In this document: positions 16,215-23,070 of the stretch, piece after piece
Layout: each line of letters starts with the position of its first letter
Numbering within the stretch: the stretch's first letter is position 1
Assembly (NCBI RefSeq): GCF_003337375.1
Contig: NZ_QPJD01000008.1
Location: 124,001-188,000, forward strand
Direction of reading: 5' to 3'
Source of the DNA: Paenibacillus prosopidis
GTDB lineage: Bacteria > Bacillota > Bacilli > Paenibacillales > Paenibacillaceae
Length of the DNA stretch: 64,000 nucleotides
Made by a program: the position numbers and the translations under genes
The notes under the pieces: generated by a model
What the model was told of the DNA's origin: nothing
Databases searched by the model: none
What the model saw: the letters and a program-made list of their open reading frames with translations, nothing else

Positions 16215-18503
16215 ATGCTGCGTACTATTCCATTAAACGATAATTGGATGTTCACTAAAAATAATGACACATCCCATGTATATGAGATCATGCAGGAAGG
16301 GCAATTCGTCACCCTTCCGCATACGTGGAATCAATCGGACGGTCAAGGCGGCAGTGAACCGTACTTTCGAGGGCAATGCTGGTATCAGCGGAAGTTGAAT
16401 ATCTCTTCGGAGGATGCAACAAAACGATTCTACCTGGAGATTGGGGCAGCCGGAAATATCGGTAATGTGTATATCAATGGCAACTTGGCCGGTGAGAGCC
16501 GATGCGGATATGCCATGTTTCGAGTTGCTTTAACTCCGTTTTTGCAGGCAGGAGACAATCTTATCTCCATAATGGTCGATAACAGCTATCATAACGAAGT
16601 ACTCCCTCTCATGGCGGATTTTACCTTTTATGGCGGCCTGTATAGGGAAGTAAAGCTGCTTGTTACGGACGATATTCATTTCGAACTTATGGATAACGGA
16701 CAGAATGGCGTATACTTGTCGCAGCAAAGAATCGGCCCGCATTCCTTTGAATTAACGGTGAACGGTAAAGTCAGGAATGAATCCTCCACTGTTCAGACGG
16801 GAGAAATTCAGATTCAGCTTAGGGACCATGATGGGAAAACCATCCTGGAGGCAAGCTCGGAACTGACATTTAAGGACGAGACACCGTTTCTTATTCGACA
16901 CGAGGTCATCGATCCGATTCTGTGGGACGGCATTGAGCAGCCGTATCTCTACTCCGTAACGGTATCCGTCATCATCGAGGGGCAAGCTCGCGATTCGCGA
17001 AACATTGCGATCGGCTTTCGAACGATTGAAGCAACGACGGATCGAGGCTTGCTCTTAAACGATAAACCGATCAAGTTGAATGGCGTATGCCGCCACCAGG
17101 ATTTCGGCGGAATCGGCAATGCGATCACCAAAGCCCATATGGATGAAGATATGGAGTTGATTCTGGAAGTCGGCGCGAACAGCATTCGCCTTGCGCATTA
17201 TCAGCATGACGACTATTTTTACAGCTTATGTGACCGATACGGCCTGCTGGTATGGGCAGAGATTCCTTATATCAGTATTCCATCCACCAAAGACCCGGAA
17301 AATCACAACGCGGTCGAACAGCTGGAAAGGCTTATCAAGCAGGCCTACAATCATTGCTCGATCTATTGCTGGGGCGTGCAGAACGAAATTACGATCGCCG
17401 TCGAGACGGAGCAAACGCATAAGAATATTCAGAAGCTGGTCGCATTAGCCAAGGAATTAGACCCTTATCGTCTAACCGTCCAAGCCAATATAAACGGAGT
17501 CGCAGACGATAGCATCATAAATCGTTATACGGACCTCGTCGGCTACAATTTATATTATGGCTGGTACTACGGCGAGATAAAAGACTTAAACGAACGCTTT
17601 GACGCTTTCCACAGCGCTAGCCTTAACATCCCGTTGATTCTTTCCGAGTACGGGGTGGATACGAATCCCAGGTTCCATACCTATTCGCCAAAGGTTCAGG
17701 ATTATACGGAAGAATATCAGCTGTTGTTCCATCATAATGCCATCGAAGCGATCAACGCGAGATCTTTCGTACAAGGCGGATATGTGTGGAATATGTTCGA
17801 TTTCGGCAGTGCCAATCGGCGGGAAGGCGGCGAAACCGGCAAAAATATGAAGGGACTCGTTACGATTGACCGTAAACTTAAAAAAGACGCTTTCTATCTT
17901 TACAAGGCATACTGGTCCAAGATCCCTTTCGTTCATCTTGCCGGTCGTCGATTCGTCAATCGGCATGAGGAGCTAAATGATATCGTCGTCCTGAGCAATT
18001 TGAACGATATCCGGGTATATGTAAATCAAGTTCTATTTGCTGAAATAAACAGCAGTGATGCGATGAAAGTCGTTAAGGATGTTCCGTTAACCAAAGGGGT
18101 TAATTCCGTAAGAGTTGAGGGAACTGATGATCAAGGTACAGTCTATATGGATGAAATTCAGCTTCATTATGTAACGGAAATCGATCAAAGTTATATCCTT
18201 GTAAAAGAGGAACAAACCAAACATGTCGTCAATTGGTTTGAAAAATTCGATTTGTCGGAAGCGGAAGACATCCAATTAATAGACGGTTATTATTCAACAT
18301 TTGACACGATCGAAGATTTTTATCGCAATGAAGCGGCCAAGTCGGTGTTTCTCAAATATTTCGGACAGTTTACGAATAGTCCAATCTTTGAGATGACGAT
18401 GGGCGTCATGTCCATTGAAAAAATGTCCCAGCTCACGTTCTATAATATCCCCCCGGAATTATTGGCTGTCATTAATAAAGAACTGAACGTGATTCCTAAG
18501 TAA
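16215..18503 (+). CDS. GH2 beta-galactosidase/beta-glucuronidase family enzyme
   Basis: Retaining beta-glycosidase of 762 residues, cytoplasmic (no signal peptide). The N-terminal jelly-roll carries LPHTWNQSDGQGGSEPYFRG and WYQRKLNI; a middle immunoglobulin-like domain follows, then the TIM barrel. The acid/base is E391 in CWGVQNEI and the nucleophile E478 in ILSEYGVD; RLAHYQHDDYFY is the conserved barrel segment. About 130 residues after the barrel form an extra domain (from about 610) ending in a helical stretch of unknown role. ATG 16215 begins 5 bases after the GH3 remnant. Exact sugar specificity cannot be read; beta-galactoside is most likely by family. Confidence 0.93.
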   Translation: MLRTIPLNDNWMFTKNNDTSHVYEIMQEGQFVTLPHTWNQSDGQGGSEPYFRGQCWYQRKLNISSEDATKRFYLEIGAAGNIGNVYINGNLAGESRCGYAMFRVALTPFLQAGDNLISIMVDNSYHNEVLPLMADFTFYGGLYREVKLLVTDDIHFELMDNGQNGVYLSQQRIGPHSFELTVNGKVRNESSTVQTGEIQIQLRDHDGKTILEASSELTFKDETPFLIRHEVIDPILWDGIEQPYLYSVTVSVIIEGQARDSRNIAIGFRTIEATTDRGLLLNDKPIKLNGVCRHQDFGGIGNAITKAHMDEDMELILEVGANSIRLAHYQHDDYFYSLCDRYGLLVWAEIPYISIPSTKDPENHNAVEQLERLIKQAYNHCSIYCWGVQNEITIAVETEQTHKNIQKLVALAKELDPYRLTVQANINGVADDSIINRYTDLVGYNLYYGWYYGEIKDLNERFDAFHSASLNIPLILSEYGVDTNPRFHTYSPKVQDYTEEYQLLFHHNAIEAINARSFVQGGYVWNMFDFGSANRREGGETGKNMKGLVTIDRKLKKDAFYLYKAYWSKIPFVHLAGRRFVNRHEELNDIVVLSNLNDIRVYVNQVLFAEINSSDAMKVVKDVPLTKGVNSVRVEGTDDQGTVYMDEIQLHYVTEIDQSYILVKEEQTKHVVNWFEKFDLSEAEDIQLIDGYYSTFDTIEDFYRNEAAKSVFLKYFGQFTNSPIFEMTMGVMSIEKMSQLTFYNIPPELLAVINKELNVIPK

Positions 18504-18535
18504 AAATAATGAATATGCTATTGTTATTAGTAATG

Positions 18536-18567
18536 AAGAGCTCAACGCGAAGGCGTAGGGCTCTTTC
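18536..18567 (+). terminator. Terminator after the GH2 gene
   Basis: AAGAGCT pairs with GGCTCTT (one G-T pair) across a loop of about 18 bases, followed by TCTGTTC. A modest stem about 30 bases after the stop; it probably ends the operon that starts at 12208. Confidence 0.55.
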
Positions 18568-18588
18568 TGTTCAATGGACATAAAAAAA

Positions 18589-18612
18589 GATGACCCTGAT
18601 TCAAGGGTCATC
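18589..18612 (-). terminator. Orphan minus-strand terminator
   Basis: GATGACCCT, 6-base loop, AGGGTCATC (9 bp, perfect), preceded on the plus strand by TAAAAAAA, so on the minus strand it is a stem followed by seven T residues. No minus-strand gene ends here; it may be left from a lost gene, or it may block antisense transcription. Confidence 0.6.
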
Positions 18613-18704
18613 TCCTGGCAGCTTAATTCCTCGGTGGTTTGTTTAGACTGTACACAACCCGGGTCAATGAACAGCTCTGCCGTAGGACAACAGAAAAAAA
18701 TAAA

Positions 18705-18742
18705 TTGAACACAAATTAACGCTATGATATAATCGTAGCGTT
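18705..18742 (+). promoter_or_regulatory. Strong sigma-A promoter with palindrome over the -10 box
   Basis: TTGAAC (18705-18710), 17 bases, TATAAT (18728-18733). The arms AACGCTA (18718-18724) and TAGCGTT (18736-18742) form a perfect 7-bp inverted repeat centred on the -10, a typical repressor operator position. It drives helD about 130 bases downstream, leaving a long leader. Confidence 0.65.
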
Positions 18743-18867
18743 ATTGACAATTTAAAGTAATGAGTGTATCCAATTTTATTCCCACTTTAATTGTACATCT
18801 GGAACTTTGATTTGTCAATGCTCTTTTTTTGTTCCAAATAATGGAAAAAGGAGTGTGTTCTGGAGAG

Positions 18868-21285
18868 ATGGAAGCGAAGGATTGGCGGCAGGAGCAGGAA
18901 CGGCTGGAACGGGTCAGGAACAAGCTGCAGGCGAGAATCGATGAACTGGAGCCGGAGGTTGCCGGACTGCGCGATCAGGCTACGGACATCCGCAAGCGGT
19001 TTTGGGAAGAAGTTACGATCAACACAAGCACGGACGAAGATTTCGAAGAGACCTTCTACACGATTAAACAGCAGTCCGCGGTATTAGCCGAACGGGAGCG
19101 CGGCCACAAGCTGTTGACGCAGCAATGGAAAAGCATGAATCGTCTGCTCCCGTCTCCTTATTTCGGACGCATCGACTTTCAGGAGGATGGCCTGGACCTC
19201 AGCGAGCAGATCTATATCGGTGTATCTTCCTTCGTCGACGAAGACGGATTGAGCTTTCTGATCTATGACTGGCGTACGCCAATCGCGAGCCTGTACTACG
19301 ACTACTCCCCCGGCCCGGCGTCTTATGTCACGCCTGCCGGACGAATGGAAGGGACGATGGAGCTCAAACGGCAGTTTCAGATTCAAAACGGGCAAATCCG
19401 CAACATGTTTGACGCGAGCGAAACGATCGGAGACGAATTGCTGCAGCAAGTGCTCGGCAAAGGTGCGGACTCGCAAATGAAGAGTATCGTGGCAACCATC
19501 CAGAAGGAACAAAACGCCATCATCCGCAATGACAAAAGCCGGATGCTTATCGTACAAGGGGCGGCCGGCAGCGGTAAGACTTCCGCGGCATTGCAGCGGG
19601 TAGCGTACTTGCTGTACAAACATCGCCAGACGATCAGGGCCGATCAGATCGTTCTTTTCTCACCGAATTCGATGTTTACCAGTTATATCTCCACCGTCCT
19701 TCCGGAGCTTGGTGAAGAGAATATGCAGCAGACGACTTTTCAAGAATATCTCGACTATTGGCTAGGTTCCTCGTTACGGCCGGAGGATCCCTTTGATCAG
19801 ATCGAATATGTACTGACCGCACAAGGAGCCCCGGGGTATGAGGCTCGTCTTCAGGGGATCGAGTATAAAGCTTCCGAGGCTTTCCTGCGAGCCCTGCAGA
19901 ACTATGGAATGTGGTTGGGACGGGAAGGCATGCGATTCAACGGCATTCGGTTTCGGGACCGCGATTTGATTACCGCGGAGCGAATGAGAGCGGAATTTTA
20001 CGGATACGACCGTTCCCTGCCGTTGGTCAATCGTGTCATTCTCTTGCAGGAATGGCTGCTGAATGAACTGGCTTCGCTGGAACGCAGGGAGCGGGAAGCA
20101 CCCTGGGTGCAGGAAGAGTTGAATTATCTCGACACCGAACAGTATGCGGAAGTCTTCGGAATGCTGCATAAAGAGAAGGAAGTATTCGACCTTGCGGAAC
20201 ATTACGCCGCGGTTCGCGAGAAAATTAACAACAAGCGCCGGGAAGATGAAGGCGACTTTGACTTCGCCCGGCGGGAGGAAGATCTGCTCCGCCGAAGGAT
20301 CGTGAAAGAAAGCTTTAAACCGCTAAGGAAAAGTGTGAAGAAATTCTCGTTTGTAGATGTCAAAGGCATATATGGCCAATTGTTTGAGGGCGGAGCCGCT
20401 TATCGGGAGAAAACGAATGGGGCCGTGATCCCCCCACTGTGGCCTGAAATATGCAGGCAAACGCAGGAAGCGCTGCTCCGGAACGAGTTGTTCCACGAGG
20501 ATGCGACACCATATTTGTATGTAAAAGAACTGATTGAAGGCGTCCGGACGAACACGGAAATCCGGTATGTCTTCGTTGATGAGGGTCAGGATTATTCGCA
20601 GTTTCAATATGAATATCTCAAAAAGCTGTTCCCACGTGCCCGGATGACGGTGCTCGGCGATTTCGGGCAAGCGATCTTCATGCAGGCTACAAGTTTGGCC
20701 GCAGCCGATTCGCCGCTGGTCCGCCTTTTCGGCGAAACCGAAACAAGCCTTGTCTGCCTGGTACGCAGTTATCGTTCAACCAGGGAGATTGTTGAATTTA
20801 CGAAATCGATGCTTCCAGGCGGGGAAGAAATTGAACCGTTTGAAAGGGGAGGCTCAAAGCCCCTTCTGACGAGACTGGACGGCGGGGAGAAGCGTGATGC
20901 GCAAATTCTGGCAGACATCGCGGCGCTGAAGGCCGAGGGCTTCGATTCCATCGCCGTCATTACGAAGACCGCAGCCGAAAGCCGGGAGGCTCATGAATCG
21001 TTACGGATTCAAGGAGGCGAAGCTCTGAAGCTAATTACGAAGGAGACGCTGGGCTTTGAAAAAGGAGTGATGGTCATTCCCGTGTATCTCGCCAAGGGTG
21101 TCGAGTTCGATGCAGTCTTGGTCTATGATGCTTCACCCGAAGCTTACGGCCGGGACAACGAACGCAAGCTTCTTTATACGGCGTGTACGCGGGCCATGCA
21201 CCGGCTTCATCTTTACACGACGGGCGATTGGTCGCCGTTCTTGGAGGCATTGCCTGCGAATTTGTACGAGAAATCGCCATATTGA
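18868..21285 (+). CDS. helD: HelD, RNA-polymerase-recycling UvrD/Rep-like helicase
   Basis: Superfamily 1 helicase-like ATPase that binds RNA polymerase and frees it from stalled or post-termination complexes. An N-terminal coiled coil (residues 1-75, rich in E, R and Q) inserts into polymerase in known HelD proteins; the segment LIYDWRTPIASLYYDYSPG is diagnostic. Walker A is GAAGSGKT near residues 231-238 and motif II is VDEGQDYSQFQYEYL near 571. C-terminal motifs are TVLGDFGQAIF, RSYRSTREI, KGVEFDAVLVYDAS and YTACTRAMHRL. The length of about 805 residues is normal. The start is ambiguous: ATG 18868 has GGAG 14 bases upstream, while ATG 18841 and GTG 18853 are in frame but poorer. Regulated by the palindromic promoter upstream. 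Confidence 0.93.
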   Translation: MEAKDWRQEQERLERVRNKLQARIDELEPEVAGLRDQATDIRKRFWEEVTINTSTDEDFEETFYTIKQQSAVLAERERGHKLLTQQWKSMNRLLPSPYFGRIDFQEDGLDLSEQIYIGVSSFVDEDGLSFLIYDWRTPIASLYYDYSPGPASYVTPAGRMEGTMELKRQFQIQNGQIRNMFDASETIGDELLQQVLGKGADSQMKSIVATIQKEQNAIIRNDKSRMLIVQGAAGSGKTSAALQRVAYLLYKHRQTIRADQIVLFSPNSMFTSYISTVLPELGEENMQQTTFQEYLDYWLGSSLRPEDPFDQIEYVLTAQGAPGYEARLQGIEYKASEAFLRALQNYGMWLGREGMRFNGIRFRDRDLITAERMRAEFYGYDRSLPLVNRVILLQEWLLNELASLERREREAPWVQEELNYLDTEQYAEVFGMLHKEKEVFDLAEHYAAVREKINNKRREDEGDFDFARREEDLLRRRIVKESFKPLRKSVKKFSFVDVKGIYGQLFEGGAAYREKTNGAVIPPLWPEICRQTQEALLRNELFHEDATPYLYVKELIEGVRTNTEIRYVFVDEGQDYSQFQYEYLKKLFPRARMTVLGDFGQAIFMQATSLAAADSPLVRLFGETETSLVCLVRSYRSTREIVEFTKSMLPGGEEIEPFERGGSKPLLTRLDGGEKRDAQILADIAALKAEGFDSIAVITKTAAESREAHESLRIQGGEALKLITKETLGFEKGVMVIPVYLAKGVEFDAVLVYDASPEAYGRDNERKLLYTACTRAMHRLHLYTTGDWSPFLEALPANLYEKSPY

Positions 21286-21359
21286 CGGATCGGATCAATT
21301 TGTTCCTAGGGCCATTATTTTCATCCATACACCGCTCTTTGAGCAGAAAGCAGGTACCT

Positions 21360-22853
21360 ATGTCAGCTCCTACGCAATCAAAACCGATGGCAGCCGGCGG
21401 GGACGACTTCTCGCTGAAAGCCATTATGCCGCCGCTCGTTGCGATTATTGTCGCCATGATCATGGTAATTCTGGACAGCACCGTCGTCAATAATGCCATT
21501 CCGAAACTCGTTGAATACTTCGACACCGATCTGAAGACGATCCAATGGACCGTCACCGGCTATACGCTTGCCTTGTCCGCCGTTATCCCGCTTGCAGGCT
21601 GGATGACCGATAAATTCGGCTCCAAGCAAATTTTCATGATTACGATCGCCCTGTTCACGATCGGCTCGGTGCTATGCGGCATCGCGCAAACGCCGGAACA
21701 GCTGATCATTTACCGCATCATTCAAGGCTTGGGCGGCGGCATGGTGGGCCCGATCGGGATGACCATGGTGTTCAAGCTCGCGCCTCCAGAGCGCCGCGGA
21801 TCCATCATGGGCATACTCGGCATCCCAATGCTGATGGCGCCGGCGTTCGGTCCGGTTCTATCCGGCTGGCTCGTCGATGCTGTCAGCTGGCACTGGATTT
21901 TCATCATCAATCTGCCGATCGGCATCATCGCCTTGATTCTCGGGTATAAATATTTGCCGAAATCGGGCCGCGATGCGGCGCCGCATCTGGACCTCATCGG
22001 CATGTGCCTCGCGCCGATCGCCTTCTCCATGCTCGCGTACGGCGTAAGCGAAGGCGGCACCAGCTGGTCCCAGGCTTCGACGATCACGGGCTTGACCGTC
22101 GGCGGCATTGCGCTCATCCTCTTCATCTTCGTGGAACTGTCACAGAAGCAGCCGCTGCTGGAGCTGAAAGTGTTCAAGTCGTCCGACTTTACACGCAGCA
22201 TCATCTTGACGTGGATCGTACAGCTCGCGCTGTTCGGCGCAATGCTGATCGTGCCGCTGTACCTGCAAGGCGTCATGAAATACACCGCGCTTGAAACGGG
22301 CTGGATCCTGATGCCTTATGCGCTATGCGCGGGAATTGGCATGCCGATCAGCGGCCGGTTATTCGACAAGATCGGGGCGCGTCCGCTTGCCTTCACCGGT
22401 CTTACCGTCGTATCCGTTTCCCTGTTCATCTTGTCCGGCATATCGGTGGATACCTCGCTGTGGGTTATCATCCTGTGCCTCTGCATCATGGGTCTCGGCA
22501 TGGGCTTCTCTATGATGCCGCTCAACACGCATGTCCTGAACTCTGCGCCTCGCCGTCTGGTCAGCCGCGTTACACCTCTAACAACAGCAGCTCAGCAAGT
22601 CGTCGTCTCATTCGCGGTCGCGGGCTTGACGGGTTATTTGACATCGCAAATCACTTCCCACGCCGCAAGCGCGGGAGCGGACGCAATTCCGCTGAGCGCC
22701 GTCATCGCGGGTTATGGCGACACGTTCTTCCTGTCCGCTTGCCTCGTGACCGCGGGTGTCGCACTGACGCTCCTTCTGCGTAAACCGAAGCAGCAGGAAG
22801 AAGGAACCGCCAGCGGGGGCAACCCGGGCCCGGCGATGATGATGGATCACTAA
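21360..22853 (+). CDS. MFS multidrug exporter, EmrB/QacA (DHA2, 14-helix) family
   Basis: Proton-driven drug exporter of 497 residues. Family motifs: MVILDSTVVNNAIPKL in helix 1, GWMTDKFGSKQIF (motif A), YRIIQGLGGGMVGPIGM (motif B), and GILGIPMLMAPAFGPVLSGW (motif C, the antiporter signature). Fourteen hydrophobic segments fit DHA2. ATG 21360 is chosen; the frame is open further upstream but runs into helD. The sequence looks clearly richer in G+C than the hydrolase genes, so it may have a different history, though this was judged by eye. It follows helD by 74 bases and may be co-transcribed. Confidence 0.93.
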   Translation: MSAPTQSKPMAAGGDDFSLKAIMPPLVAIIVAMIMVILDSTVVNNAIPKLVEYFDTDLKTIQWTVTGYTLALSAVIPLAGWMTDKFGSKQIFMITIALFTIGSVLCGIAQTPEQLIIYRIIQGLGGGMVGPIGMTMVFKLAPPERRGSIMGILGIPMLMAPAFGPVLSGWLVDAVSWHWIFIINLPIGIIALILGYKYLPKSGRDAAPHLDLIGMCLAPIAFSMLAYGVSEGGTSWSQASTITGLTVGGIALILFIFVELSQKQPLLELKVFKSSDFTRSIILTWIVQLALFGAMLIVPLYLQGVMKYTALETGWILMPYALCAGIGMPISGRLFDKIGARPLAFTGLTVVSVSLFILSGISVDTSLWVIILCLCIMGLGMGFSMMPLNTHVLNSAPRRLVSRVTPLTTAAQQVVVSFAVAGLTGYLTSQITSHAASAGADAIPLSAVIAGYGDTFFLSACLVTAGVALTLLLRKPKQQEEGTASGGNPGPAMMMDH

Positions 22854-22884
22854 TCGCGAATCGGCTACGATTCGATCGTATGCA

Positions 22885-22917
22885 AATAGCCTTGGCCGTT
22901 AGTCGGCAAAGGCTATT
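22885..22917 (+). terminator. Terminator after the MFS gene
   Basis: AATAGCCTT and AAGGCTATT, a perfect 9-bp stem with a 15-base loop, followed by TTGG. It lies 31 bases past the stop. Confidence 0.75.
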
Positions 22918-23014
22918 TTGGCTGATCAGGTTAGTCCTGCGATGTATGGGGGCTTTCATTCAATTTCATTAAAAATTCCGAATAGAATCCTGTGGTTATC
23001 CGGGGTGTAAAAAA

Positions 23015-23037
23015 GGCCGCGGGGCGATCCCGCGGCC
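23015..23037 (-). terminator. Terminator for the RCC1-repeat gene
   Basis: GGCCGCGGG GCGAT CCCGCGGCC, a perfect G+C-rich 9-bp stem. On the minus strand it is followed by seven T residues. It lies 33 bases beyond the stop codon of the minus-strand gene. Confidence 0.9.
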
Positions 23038-23070
23038 GGCCATTAAGTTTTCGTAAACAAAGCAATCTCT

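Noticed and set aside
19084..19623. 179-codon minus-strand open frame inside helD
   Set aside because: Antisense to well-conserved HelD sequence.
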